Assembly: GCF_000835165.1 (NCBI RefSeq)
Contig: NZ_CP007791.1
Location: 1-25,857, forward strand
Direction of reading: 5' to 3'
Length of the DNA stretch: 25,857 nt
DNA from: Corynebacterium marinum DSM 44953
Lineage (GTDB): Bacteria; Actinomycetota; Actinomycetes; Mycobacteriales; Mycobacteriaceae
In this document: piece by piece, positions 1 to 8,462 of the stretch
Layout of the letters: each line of letters begins with the position of its first letter
Numbering within the stretch: the stretch's first letter is position 1
The notes under the pieces: generated by a model
Databases searched by the model: none
What the model was told of the DNA's origin: nothing
The model's input: only the letters and a program-made list of their open reading frames with translations
Translations under genes and position numbers: made by a program

Positions 1-51
1 GCCCTGGGTCTTTCGTGACCCTGCAACGGCCAACGTTAAATGTTTATCCAT
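1..51 (-). CDS. 5' end of UvrD-like helicase gene (continues at 25857 across the circular seam)
   Basis: Reading the minus strand from base 51 gives an ATG and 17 open codons down to base 1. Joined to base 25857, the frame continues into the helicase gene at the other end of the window. These codons encode MDKHLTLAVAGSRKTQG, which supplies the Walker A-like segment missing from the other part. The ATG (51-49) overlaps the TAA stop of the OLD-type gene (46-44), an 8-base overlap typical of translationally coupled genes. Start overlap, frame continuity and motif completion together make a chance join unlikely. The whole product would be 362 residues. Confidence 0.88.
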   Translation of the reverse strand, partial: MDKHLTLAVAGSRKTQG

Positions 52-1660
52 TGCCATCAGTAATAAATTCGATGGCTTTGATAAAGTACTGGGGTGCCGT
101 GACATTTTCCGTTGCCTCCGCGATCTTGAGCGCAGCATCAGTTTTATTGTTGGTCATCCACGTTTCGAGGACAGCTCGCTCAGTTACACCTAGTATTTGG
201 CGCATTAGGTGGTCATCAGTGTTGACCTTTAGCACCTGGGGTTCCAGTGTCTGGCCAAATCCTTGTTTTCCAATGAAGACTTCTCGCAGACCAGGTTCTC
301 TCAAATCACCTAGTTCCTCCAGGAGGGATTCGGGGTCTTTTCCATCGTTGTCGCGAAGAGCTGCACACCGCTTCCCTAGTGCTTGCGCAAGCTCAAGCGA
401 CCGTTTGAGGGCTAGACCACGCATGCTGATTACATCGACACCGTCTTGGATTGGAAATTTATGCTTGATGTCTCGGTAAAACCGCTCGAACAGAATCTCA
501 TCTGAGGGTCCTTCTACGAGGACAAACCGGTCGGCGAGCACCATGCGGAGAGTGTCATATCCTGGCAGTTTCTTGAAGTAAGAAACGGTTTCTGGGGACA
601 CCGAAGCCATCGAAGAGATTTGTCCATTGGTCACAAATAGGAGGCCGTCCATGCCCAAACGATTTAGGACGAATGAGCTGTGGGTGGTGATAAACAGTTG
701 CTGGCCCTCAACAGCTAAGTCTTCGATATGATGCAGGAGCTTATTCAGGCTGGTATGGGAGAGGTGATTCTCAGGTTCCTCAATCATCACCACCTGGGCG
801 GCGCTTGCTTTGTGTCCCATGGCAAGCGCGATTTTGACGGCAGCCTGTTGCCCTTGACCCGCCATTCCGAAAGGAACCTCAGCGACGTGAGGAACAATAC
901 TGCTATCCCACCCAGCCCGAGCAGACTGGTCCATCGCCAGCGAGAGCGGCTGTTCATCAAGCGAGCCCGCTAATGTTCCCATCCGTTGATTTATCTCGTT
1001 GAGGTGCTCGGTAGTCATACGTTCCTTGACGGCGCGGAAGGCAAGCGATACAGCCGCCTTCTCACTGGATTCAAGGTGATCACTCAACATCTGACGAAGG
1101 TGAAAGTCTACTCCATTCGTCGAACGGATTGTGCGTGAGTCAATGATCGCCGTCGTAATTTCTTTAGGTCGAGCAAATAGGGGAACATCTCCGAAGGAGC
1201 GCCACTCGACCATGTAGTAGTCGACAGGAAGAATCGAGGTATCGGAGTCGAGATGCAACTCGATCTCCCCTTTATAATCAGGGTTAGGGATCACACGCAA
1301 GCAAACTCCCGGGCATTCACGAGTCGGAATCGTGGAGTTATGCGCTCCATAAAGATTGCGCTGAAACTCTTCACGATCGACTAGGAATACCTCGATCTGG
1401 ATCTCGGGTAGCGCCACAGGTTTTCCCTGCTCGCGGGCCTTGAAAAAATCTGAAACGTCATCCTGATTGAACCAGTACGGGTTGAGTTCTTCACTCGCCG
1501 GTCGCCCATTGATTCGCCCAGTGAGCGCCAAGCTCAGAGCCTCTAGGAGCGTTGATTTCCCGGCTGCGTTTTCCCCTACCAAGATATTGAACCGCGGGTT
1601 AGGAACAATCGTGGCATCCCGAAACTTACGGTATCCCTTAATCCTGATCTTCTCAATCAT
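44..1660 (-). CDS. OLD-family ATP-dependent nuclease (ABC ATPase + TOPRIM), GajA-like
   Basis: A 538-residue protein. Seen: N-terminal ABC-type ATPase with Walker A GENAAGKST (residues 29-37), a signature-like segment GMAGQGQQAA (about 265-274), Walker B IEEPENHL (293-300) and the switch histidine in ITTHSS (about 324-329). A TOPRIM domain follows, with the acidic residue in LVEGPSDE (E383) and the metal-binding DxD in RDNDG (D437, D439). Family knowledge: this is the class 2 OLD layout; such nucleases, including GajA, are found next to UvrD-like helicases. I chose the ATG at 1660 because a GGAG (1669-1672) lies 8 bases upstream; an earlier ATG at 1687 has no better site. The next gene on this strand, a UvrD-like helicase, overlaps its stop across the circular seam; res lies 152 bases upstream. 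Probable role: nicking or degrading phage DNA as a Gabija-type complex. The gene could also act with the adjacent restriction system. Confidence 0.88.
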   Translation of the reverse strand: MIEKIRIKGYRKFRDATIVPNPRFNILVGENAAGKSTLLEALSLALTGRINGRPASEELNPYWFNQDDVSDFFKAREQGKPVALPEIQIEVFLVDREEFQRNLYGAHNSTIPTRECPGVCLRVIPNPDYKGEIELHLDSDTSILPVDYYMVEWRSFGDVPLFARPKEITTAIIDSRTIRSTNGVDFHLRQMLSDHLESSEKAAVSLAFRAVKERMTTEHLNEINQRMGTLAGSLDEQPLSLAMDQSARAGWDSSIVPHVAEVPFGMAGQGQQAAVKIALAMGHKASAAQVVMIEEPENHLSHTSLNKLLHHIEDLAVEGQQLFITTHSSFVLNRLGMDGLLFVTNGQISSMASVSPETVSYFKKLPGYDTLRMVLADRFVLVEGPSDEILFERFYRDIKHKFPIQDGVDVISMRGLALKRSLELAQALGKRCAALRDNDGKDPESLLEELGDLREPGLREVFIGKQGFGQTLEPQVLKVNTDDHLMRQILGVTERAVLETWMTNNKTDAALKIAEATENVTAPQYFIKAIEFITDGNG

Positions 1661-1812
1661 TATTATAGCTCCAATCTGCATCAACATTTAAGGTGAAGGT
1701 CAGGCAAGTCAATAGGGATACCAACCCAATAGATCTCTAGTCCTGAAGTCACTATTCGTCATCATGCTCAGTGATATTTAGCGACTTCTATCAGAAACTA
1801 ATATGACTAAGG

Positions 1813-4356
1813 TTATATTTGGTATTTCTTCGTGACTACCGGTCGTGTCTTGGTTTTCAGGTCCTCCCAGGAGTCGGCTGTCCGGACGTCGGTTTCGTAG
1901 GCAATGAGGTATCCCCAGGAGGTGTCCTCGAAACCGGGGGCGCTGACCAACTCGTTGACCAGGTCCACTGCTGCTTCTCGCTTACGCTGAACGGTGGTGT
2001 CGTCCTGGCCCTGGTCGGATTTTCCTTCGATGATCCAGAACGTGCCGTCCCGATCCCGGGCAACGAAATCCGGGTAGTAGTTATCCCGGGTGGAGTACGC
2101 GATCGAGGCCTTCTCATGCGGGTAGAGACGCTTCCACCACACGATGTCCTCGGCGTAGTTCAACTTCATCGCCAACAAGTACTCCCCACTCCAGGAATCA
2201 AACGACGCGGCCGGGAACAGTCCCTTATCCCAGGGGCCGTAGAACCGGCGCAACTGAAACTCGCCGCGCTGCTTCTCCCCCAACAGATCGAGGACCTCCT
2301 GACCGATGGGCAGGGTGAAGAACTGATCAATTGGCAAGGTGACCGGGATGATCGTCGTCTCGGTCTGGGTGTTGCGCGCATGCGCGGTGATCTTGTCCCT
2401 CATCAACCGCTCGAGCTCCATGACCGCGGAGTCCTTGGCCTTCTCGGTCCATTCGGTCACCGGGGCGTGCGCCATGAACGCCGGAACAATCCGATTCAGA
2501 AGCTGCTTCTTATTCGCGTCATTGACGGTAATTTGCTGCAGGCCCAGCACCCGTCGAGTGAGCTGCTTGGCCACCTCATCCGTGTCGACCAGGGCACTGG
2601 CCACAGTGGCGTCCTCCACCCGCTGCGTGGTAATCTCCTGCTCATCAGCAGAGACGACGATCTTCTTGCGGTGCAGGACTTCCCCGGTGTCAGTGACCCT
2701 GCGGGCAGCGCGCTCGATTTCGTCGTCGCGGACCTGCTTGAGGTGAAACGGTGTGATCGTCTCGGTCATCATCGACGACGGGAAGGTGAAGGTGATGCCG
2801 GCGTACTGGGGGTTGATCTCCACGGTGACCGGGAACACCGGCTCCACCGGAGCGATCTCTTCCTCATCATCGAGCTGCAGGGCGTGAACCATCCGGGACT
2901 CCTGTCCACCCTCCGGCGGATCCGCCTGCAGGCCGGACAACGGGGCCGGCTCCTCGGTAGGATGCGGCACCGGCTGATCAACATCTACCTCAGGAAGCTT
3001 GGGGGAGCTAGGCGGTGGGGTGACAATGTCCTTGCCGGTGACATGGCCGTCCACCGCCTCATCCAGGCCGAAAGTCTCGAGGATATCCTCATCGTTGAGC
3101 AACTCCTCAAACGAGGTGTGCGCCAGGATGTCGAGCTGGTCGATACGCGCATACCCGGTCGGTGTGCCAAACGGCAGGCGCAACCCCCGACCCATCGTCT
3201 GACTCGTGAGCACCTCAGAAGCCATAGCCCGCAGCGTGCACATCACCGCAATCCGCTTGGTGTCCCACCCCTCTTTGAGCTTGTCCACCGAGACAACCAC
3301 GCGTACCGGTGAGTTCGGATTGTCGAGGTCATCGAGCAGCTTGCGAGTGGGCTCGTCATCATGCTGATTATCGACCTGCAGCACCGCCTGCGGTGACCCG
3401 CAGTACCCCGGCCCACGTAACAGCTCTGCCACCTGGGTGGCGTGCTCGACATTGGAACACACAACGAACAACGCCGGGGTGATCGCCTTCCTGCTCGGGT
3501 GGTCCTGCAGATAGGTCTGGTAGGCGGCCTCCTTGTTACGCAGCAGCGACAACGCATCGCGGAGCTGACGCTCCTCCGCCTGCTCACCCTTGTACCCGGA
3601 TTTCCGGTAGACCAACACCGGGGTTTTCACGAACCCGTCCGTAATCGCCTGATGGAGCGGGTAACGGTAGATGACGGCATCGCCCTTCGAGGCCGAGGCC
3701 GTCAACCCGATCGTCGCTGCAGGGGTGAGATCACGTAGCGCCTGGTTGAACGCCTTGGCCGAGGCACCGTAAAGGTGGGACTCATCCGCGATAATGATGA
3801 GATCGTCCAACTCAGTGAGGTAGTCGTACAGGGAGCCGGAGTCCTCCTGGAACGTGCGGATCTTCGTGCGCTGCCCCTCCAGCGTGCCAGTCGATGAGGT
3901 CTGGGCCTTTTTCGGGGCGACGAGCTGGTGGACGTTGAAGACGAACACCATCGACGGATCCGTCTCATCCCCGGAAAACAGGGAGGACTGTTTCACCCGC
4001 CAGGCGTCATAGGACTGCGGACTGACGACATCCGGGGCAACCTGGAACCCCCCGACATAGCGGCGAGAACCCTGGCTAAAGTTCTGCACCGTCTTGTTCT
4101 GCACCACCAGCGACGGGGTGACGACCATGATGTGGTGGATGCCCTGACGGCGGAAGTACTCCACAGCAGCAGCCATAAGATAGGTCTTACCGGCGCCGGT
4201 GGCCATGTGCATCACCAACGGGTCGAGTGGGTCAAAGGTGCCGGTGAGGTGGAAGACCAGCTGGCGCAGGCCCTCCTTATTTGGGGCACGGAGGTCGAAT
4301 TCCGTGGCGATCTGATCGATCATGCCCTGATTCAAGGAAATGGGAAGACTCGCCAT
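1813..4356 (-). CDS. res: Type III restriction enzyme Res subunit (DEAD-type helicase + PD-ExK endonuclease)
   Basis: An 847-residue restriction subunit. Seen: superfamily 2 helicase motif I ATGAGKT (52-58), motif II DESH (191-194), motif III-like GLTASAS soon after, and a motif VI-like QTMGRGLRLP about 200 residues further on. The C-terminus has a PD-(D/E)xK nuclease motif: PD at 762-763, 13 residues, then EGK ending at K779. Known role: Res forms a complex with Mod, translocates or diffuses along DNA from an unmethylated site and cuts about 25-27 bp away when two sites are suitably oriented. The gene begins 3 bases after the mod stop, and its ribosome binding site (AAGGAG) overlaps the end of mod, so the two are co-translated. 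All expected motifs are intact, so the enzyme should be active. A 125-base gap containing no gene follows the stop before the long OLD frame opens. Confidence 0.95.
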   Translation of the reverse strand: MASLPISLNQGMIDQIATEFDLRAPNKEGLRQLVFHLTGTFDPLDPLVMHMATGAGKTYLMAAAVEYFRRQGIHHIMVVTPSLVVQNKTVQNFSQGSRRYVGGFQVAPDVVSPQSYDAWRVKQSSLFSGDETDPSMVFVFNVHQLVAPKKAQTSSTGTLEGQRTKIRTFQEDSGSLYDYLTELDDLIIIADESHLYGASAKAFNQALRDLTPAATIGLTASASKGDAVIYRYPLHQAITDGFVKTPVLVYRKSGYKGEQAEERQLRDALSLLRNKEAAYQTYLQDHPSRKAITPALFVVCSNVEHATQVAELLRGPGYCGSPQAVLQVDNQHDDEPTRKLLDDLDNPNSPVRVVVSVDKLKEGWDTKRIAVMCTLRAMASEVLTSQTMGRGLRLPFGTPTGYARIDQLDILAHTSFEELLNDEDILETFGLDEAVDGHVTGKDIVTPPPSSPKLPEVDVDQPVPHPTEEPAPLSGLQADPPEGGQESRMVHALQLDDEEEIAPVEPVFPVTVEINPQYAGITFTFPSSMMTETITPFHLKQVRDDEIERAARRVTDTGEVLHRKKIVVSADEQEITTQRVEDATVASALVDTDEVAKQLTRRVLGLQQITVNDANKKQLLNRIVPAFMAHAPVTEWTEKAKDSAVMELERLMRDKITAHARNTQTETTIIPVTLPIDQFFTLPIGQEVLDLLGEKQRGEFQLRRFYGPWDKGLFPAASFDSWSGEYLLAMKLNYAEDIVWWKRLYPHEKASIAYSTRDNYYPDFVARDRDGTFWIIEGKSDQGQDDTTVQRKREAAVDLVNELVSAPGFEDTSWGYLIAYETDVRTADSWEDLKTKTRPVVTKKYQI

Positions 4357-4359
4357 GAC

Positions 4360-6354
4360 CTATTGCTCCTTCGCGCTTGAGTAGGTGAAGATCTCACTGG
4401 GGACATGCACAGCTCGACAACCCCGGCCCAGGGAACGGAGGTACTGGCGCACGCCGTCGTCGATCTCAGTCGCCGCAATCGTCAAACCTTCACCATCTGC
4501 CAGGTGCGCGATGAGGTCATCGACTTTGGCCCTGTCCAACCGGCCTTCCACCACGACCAGACGCATCGCCCCGCGCACCCCGTGGAAGTAACGGTGATCT
4601 GGGGTTAGACGGAAGTTTAGGTTTGCTGCCACCGACTCCACCAGTACCTGGCCGGTGGCAGCCTCAGTCAGGGTCACCAAGTCAAGGTTTGGGTCGTAGT
4701 CAAAACACGACGGCGACAACCGGGCCACCCTGAAGGACCCACCACCACGCCAGTTGATCACCTCTTTATTCCGCATAGCTAACAGCTTTCGTGCTTCCGT
4801 AAGCGCTGCAATGTCGTCGGTTGGAAGGCCTTCCTGCTGTAGAACGCGGCCGATGAGAGTAACAGCGTCCTTCATGTCCTCGGGAGTATTCTTCTGCGGA
4901 ACCTTGACACGATCGATCTTGGGTTCCAGATCGGTAGCCATGGTCACCCCTCCCGGGTCCTCACCGTTGATGACTCTGGCCAGCCGCGGCCGGGTGAACC
5001 GCTCCATCGTGTCCTCAAGAAGCTCGCAGGTTACCCACCGGCGACCCATCTTGTGCGCCACTGCAGCCGTGGTACCCGACCCCGCGAAGACGTCAAGAAC
5101 GATGTCACCCGGGTTAGAAGCGATGTGAATAATGCGTTCGAGCAGTCGCTCAGGTTTCGGCGTGGCGAAGGGCTTCGTTCCTGGAGTGAGTGCCTTAATT
5201 TCTGCTTTGGCTTCGCGATTATGTCCTACCTCTTCGTTAGTCCACCATGTACGGGGGACCATTCCGGTAGAAGGCACATACATTTTTCGACCGATGCTTC
5301 CCTTCGAACGGATGAGGTACCTGGGAAGCGGTCCAGCTTGACGCCGTTTTTCTACCAACTCACGAGCTTCTTCGACGGGCACATCGAGAACCAACGCTTT
5401 GATGCCGGTTTTTGCCCGGCTAAGTGGAATTCCTTCTATCGCGGCACGGTGTTCTTCATCATGGAGATCCTCGAGCCGGTATGGTGCCCATTCGTTCATC
5501 GCGGCGAGGATGTCCCTCTGCCCCAGACTCCAGTGTCGGCCTCGCCCTGGATACTGCATTTCACCCGTTAAGGGATTTTGAATCGCGTAGCACATTCCAG
5601 CTCCGCCATCCCCCTTATTCGCCGTGGGGTTATCGTCCCACCATGGGCCGTTCGGATCATTATCAGGGTTAGAAAAGCGCGAGTTGGCCGCAGCGGAGCG
5701 AGGAAGCCGATTGAATGTAAAAGTTTCCGACTTGCGGTAGACAAGAATGATATCGTGGTCGACGGAGAACCCCTTGGAACTCGAACGAGGAGAGTCGGCC
5801 TTCTGCCAAACTACCTCTGCCACGAAGTTCGCAGCCCCAAATATCTCGTCCATGAGGACGCGCATACGGTGGTTTTCGACGTCGTCAAGGTGGATCCAGA
5901 TCGAGCCGTCGTCGGAGAGCAGCTGACGCAGGTGAATGAGGCGGTCGCGCATCATGGTCAACCAGATGGAGTGCTCGAGATTGTCCTCGTAGTTGGCAAA
6001 CGTCTGGGCGGTGTTAAACGGGGGGTCGATGTAGACGCATTTGACCTCGCCGACGTATTTTTCCGCTAGCTCCGGAACCCGGGTAAGGGCCTCGAGGACG
6101 TCTCCGGATTCACCGAGGATGAGGAGGTTGTCCTCAGTGGGGAGCAGATCGGCCCGCTCGGAATAGGTGATCCTGTCTTCTTTCGGGGACAGCTCGCCAC
6201 GAATGATGTCCTCAATGACGAGGGTGTGGGTTTCGCAGTAGCGGGGATCTTTGGAATCAACCCAGGTGTAGCCGTATTTGCCTTCCTCGGTCGGGATGAG
6301 GGCCTTATCTTTATTGAACCAGGTCAGTTCCAGCTTCTGAGGCCGCCGGCCCAT
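4360..6354 (-). CDS. mod: Type III DNA methyltransferase Mod subunit (beta-class adenine N6)
   Basis: A 664-residue methyltransferase and specificity subunit. Seen: catalytic motif IV DPPFNT (110-115) precedes the S-adenosylmethionine-binding motif I FAGSGTT (423-429), the circular permutation that defines beta-class enzymes. The roughly 300 residues between them hold the target-recognition region. Known role: methylates adenine on one strand of an asymmetric 5-6 bp site and directs Res. The ATG at 6354 is preferred over one 12 bases upstream because GGAGG (6360-6364) lies 5 bases before it, and that upstream ATG overlaps the same GGAGG. A small frame and an IS6 fragment lie just upstream, so the promoter may come partly from the insertion sequence. 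The recognition site cannot be read from sequence. Confidence 0.95.
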   Translation of the reverse strand: MGRRPQKLELTWFNKDKALIPTEEGKYGYTWVDSKDPRYCETHTLVIEDIIRGELSPKEDRITYSERADLLPTEDNLLILGESGDVLEALTRVPELAEKYVGEVKCVYIDPPFNTAQTFANYEDNLEHSIWLTMMRDRLIHLRQLLSDDGSIWIHLDDVENHRMRVLMDEIFGAANFVAEVVWQKADSPRSSSKGFSVDHDIILVYRKSETFTFNRLPRSAAANSRFSNPDNDPNGPWWDDNPTANKGDGGAGMCYAIQNPLTGEMQYPGRGRHWSLGQRDILAAMNEWAPYRLEDLHDEEHRAAIEGIPLSRAKTGIKALVLDVPVEEARELVEKRRQAGPLPRYLIRSKGSIGRKMYVPSTGMVPRTWWTNEEVGHNREAKAEIKALTPGTKPFATPKPERLLERIIHIASNPGDIVLDVFAGSGTTAAVAHKMGRRWVTCELLEDTMERFTRPRLARVINGEDPGGVTMATDLEPKIDRVKVPQKNTPEDMKDAVTLIGRVLQQEGLPTDDIAALTEARKLLAMRNKEVINWRGGGSFRVARLSPSCFDYDPNLDLVTLTEAATGQVLVESVAANLNFRLTPDHRYFHGVRGAMRLVVVEGRLDRAKVDDLIAHLADGEGLTIAATEIDDGVRQYLRSLGRGCRAVHVPSEIFTYSSAKEQ

Positions 6355-6487
6355 ACAATCCTCCATAATTTATCTACTACTGCAATTCACTTCAGCTTAT
6401 CGGCTGGGGTTCACCTACCAACTGTTCCACCTCGGGTAACGAATGGGGCGTAAAGGGCGTGGGATCACAGCGCTCATTCCGCCGACG

Positions 6488-6619
6488 TCAGATTGCCTCA
6501 GCATCCGGATCCTCGAGGTGCAGTGTTTGATTCATGGTGGTGCGAAACTCCCGGTCGATGACAAAGTCCTCGTAGGCTGCGGTCTGCCGGTGCCAGTAGT
6601 TTTCCTTCATGGACGGCAT
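6488..6619 (-). CDS. Small hypothetical ORF upstream of mod
   Basis: A 43-residue frame reading toward mod, or 40 residues if the inner ATG at 6610 is used. An AAGGAG lies 3 bases before the first ATG and 12 before the second. The product is polar and acidic at its end (LEDPDAEAI); no family is recognised. The inner ATG overlaps the TGA that ends the IS6 transposase fragment (ATGA), so ribosomes from that fragment could restart here. The gap to mod is 133 bases. It may be a real small gene of the restriction operon or the tail of a gene cut by the insertion sequence. Confidence 0.35.
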   Translation of the reverse strand: MPSMKENYWHRQTAAYEDFVIDREFRTTMNQTLHLEDPDAEAI

Positions 6620-6788
6620 CCTCTCCTTAATCGCTGCTCGGAGGGAGAGCCCCCTACTTCGGGAGGAGCGATTGCAAGTCTATTAAGACGGATGATGGCC
6701 TCGCGCGAGAAATGACGACCGGAGAAGATACCCATGGCTGTGATTATTTCACGCCTGTCTTCCTACTGCCCCAACTTTGCAACAACAC
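6607..6788 (-). mobile_element. IS6-family (IS1628-like) end fragment with transposase N-terminus
   Basis: The minus strand carries the IS6 terminal inverted repeat GTGTTGTTGCAAAG (6788-6775), the same untranslated leader as the copy at 20915 with few differences, and the transposase start codon at 6735 encoding MGIFSGRHFSRE. After about 12 residues the protein no longer follows the other copy and stops after 42 codons. This is a truncated end, oriented oppositely to the copy at 20915-21770. Its inherent promoter would read toward mod. IS6 elements typically make deletions and cointegrates, which fits a one-ended remnant. Confidence 0.8.
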
Positions 6789-6940
6789 CACAATATCTAG
6801 TGTTTGTTTCTATCTAGAACACTTCAGTGAGAAAGGTGTACCCTCACTCTTTTCCTCATAAAAAATCAAAAAGAAAAACACTTAGATTTCTAACACTGCC
6901 TACAGGCAGGGGAACCGTATATTGCTTATGGTGTGACCCC

Positions 6941-8383
6941 CTACTGCGGGAGAAGTCCCGCTTGGCGTAAAGACCTCACATGGCGTTTAACTGTGGCTTC
7001 AGAGAAACCAGTCTCCGCCATGATTTCTTTACGCGTAGGAAGCTTTCCTGTTTCAACGTAAGCCTGTCCGATAAGCGCTTGGATCTTAGCTCGTGAGGTC
7101 TGTCCTTGAACCCGCTTCTTTCGATGTGTCTTTTCCATAACTGCCCGTCGTCCTTGTGCGTATTCTCCTTCTGGGTCTGTCTCCCAGCGCTCGGCTGCCT
7201 TCTTTCCACCGCGACGTCCCATCGTGGCCAAGGCTTTTCGCTCCGCATTTGTCGCCTGACCTACGTCTGACGAGAAGCTATACGACTCGTTTTTAGACGT
7301 AGTGACATAGCCACGAACACGTCTGGCCATTGTCTGTCGATCTCTCATCAGCGGCATCTCAGATTTACGCCCATCAGATCCAACCTCTTGAGCAACCGTA
7401 TAAGCCTGCTCATAGGCATCAATGATCGCGGCATCTGTCATCCGTTGACCAGCTTGGCGCAAACGGTGACCTGTTTTCAGCGCGTGGCGAAATGCCGTTT
7501 CATCCCTGGCGGCACGCCCTTCCCTTACCCACAGAACCCGTACTCCTTGGACTAATTCCGGATCGTAGTAATCAAGCTGTCCAGCAAGCTCTGTTTCTAC
7601 ATCCTGTGCTAAAGCTTTAAACCGTTCGGCTTCCTCACGACGTGCTTTCACAGCATTAATCAGTTCGCGGCCACTGGAAAAACGCTGTTGTGGCTTGCTG
7701 TATTGAGTTTGGCCGATCATCGAACGCACCCCTGTAAGTAAATCTCCCAGGCGGTAGACGCGGTGGTGCTGGCGATACCACCGATATGCAGTCGGGGAAT
7801 CGCCGGTATAAAACGGTGACCGGCTAAAACGGTGAGAGAAGTGGGAATCATGTCCCATCCATTCTCCCAGAGTCTTGGTCGCTGCTGCTAGTAAAGCCAT
7901 ATGAGGTGATTGTCCATCTTTATCGGCATAGATCGGGTTGATCAGCCAGATCACCTGGCATTTACCGTTCACCGGATTAATGCCCACCCAAGCAGGATCC
8001 AGGTGGTGGTTAATCAGCTGTGAAAATTTTTCTTTCACCTCATCGTTGAGGTGAATGGGGTGGCCACCGCTAGTACCTGGAATATCAATGTCGACGACTA
8101 ACACCGCCGCATATTGCTTATGAGTGAGCTGAACATATTCGCATTTTCCGAGAGCATCTGAGTCGACGCGATACATGCGTGGCGCACGAGTGCCGTCTTT
8201 TGTCGTGAAGTATGCCGCTGCGAAATCGCGCCCCCGGCTCCCGTGTAAGACGTCACGTCCTAGGTGACTTATCAGCGCATCACGATCGGTGCAGCCGGCA
8301 GGTGTGTCTTCAAGACCTCCGGTAAATAGGAGATCTTCGACGTGTCTGGTTGTGCCAGACACATGGTCGTTGGGTAGACTCAT
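6941..8383 (-). CDS. repA: Plasmid replication initiator RepA, pCG1/pNG2 family
   Basis: A 480-residue replicase recognised as the coryneform pCG1/pNG2/pTP10 type. Seen: a replicase core with VNGKCQVIWLINPIY (about residues 139-153) and HFSHRFSRSPFYTGD (about 182-196), a primase C-terminal-like middle region, a basic segment TMGRRGGKKAAERW, and a C-terminal helix-turn-helix (TRKEIMAETGFSEATVKRHV) for origin recognition. It initiates plasmid replication in the cytoplasm. The ATG at 8383 has GGGAG 10-14 bases upstream. The leader immediately before it forms a strong hairpin read on both strands, probably the site of antisense RNA control of copy number as described for pGA1 in this family. The length suits the family and nothing looks damaged. 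About 150 bases of AT-rich, gene-free sequence follow the stop before the IS6 fragment. Confidence 0.93.
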   Translation of the reverse strand: MSLPNDHVSGTTRHVEDLLFTGGLEDTPAGCTDRDALISHLGRDVLHGSRGRDFAAAYFTTKDGTRAPRMYRVDSDALGKCEYVQLTHKQYAAVLVVDIDIPGTSGGHPIHLNDEVKEKFSQLINHHLDPAWVGINPVNGKCQVIWLINPIYADKDGQSPHMALLAAATKTLGEWMGHDSHFSHRFSRSPFYTGDSPTAYRWYRQHHRVYRLGDLLTGVRSMIGQTQYSKPQQRFSSGRELINAVKARREEAERFKALAQDVETELAGQLDYYDPELVQGVRVLWVREGRAARDETAFRHALKTGHRLRQAGQRMTDAAIIDAYEQAYTVAQEVGSDGRKSEMPLMRDRQTMARRVRGYVTTSKNESYSFSSDVGQATNAERKALATMGRRGGKKAAERWETDPEGEYAQGRRAVMEKTHRKKRVQGQTSRAKIQALIGQAYVETGKLPTRKEIMAETGFSEATVKRHVRSLRQAGLLPQ

Positions 8384-8462
8384 GGATAAGCTTTCTCCCA
8401 GATAGTGCTGGGGGATAAGCGAACGCCTTACGAGCTTGGACTCTCGTAGGGCGTTCTTTTTT
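8384..8462 (+). ncRNA. Probable antisense RNA opposing the repA leader
   Basis: A plus-strand transcript ending at the terminator at 8421-8462 would be complementary to the untranslated leader of repA and could reach its start codon. A weak plus-strand promoter is visible (TTGTGC at 8348, TAGACT at 8373, 19-base spacing). Countertranscribed RNAs controlling repA are known for the related plasmid pGA1. The position and terminator are seen; the transcript itself and its 5' end are inferred. Confidence 0.4.
8421..8462 (+). terminator. Intrinsic terminator in the repA leader (plus strand)
   Basis: GAACGCCTTACGAG (8421-8434) pairs with CTCGTAGGGCGTTC (8443-8456), 14 pairs with one G-U, an 8-base loop, then six T. 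On the plus strand this is a complete factor-independent terminator. On the minus strand the same hairpin forms in repA mRNA about 40 bases before the start codon but lacks a T-run after it. Confidence 0.75.

Noticed and set aside
1819..3312. Long plus-strand open frame (497 codons) opposite res
   Set aside because: It is the complement of a high-GC gene with all type III Res motifs. The translation is low in recognisable motifs and typical of antisense shadow frames.
6607..6650. RLR tripeptide (EQRLRRG) in the IS6 fragment upstream of mod, suggesting a stalling leader
   Set aside because: Chance occurrence in a degraded out-of-context reading frame; no resistance gene follows.
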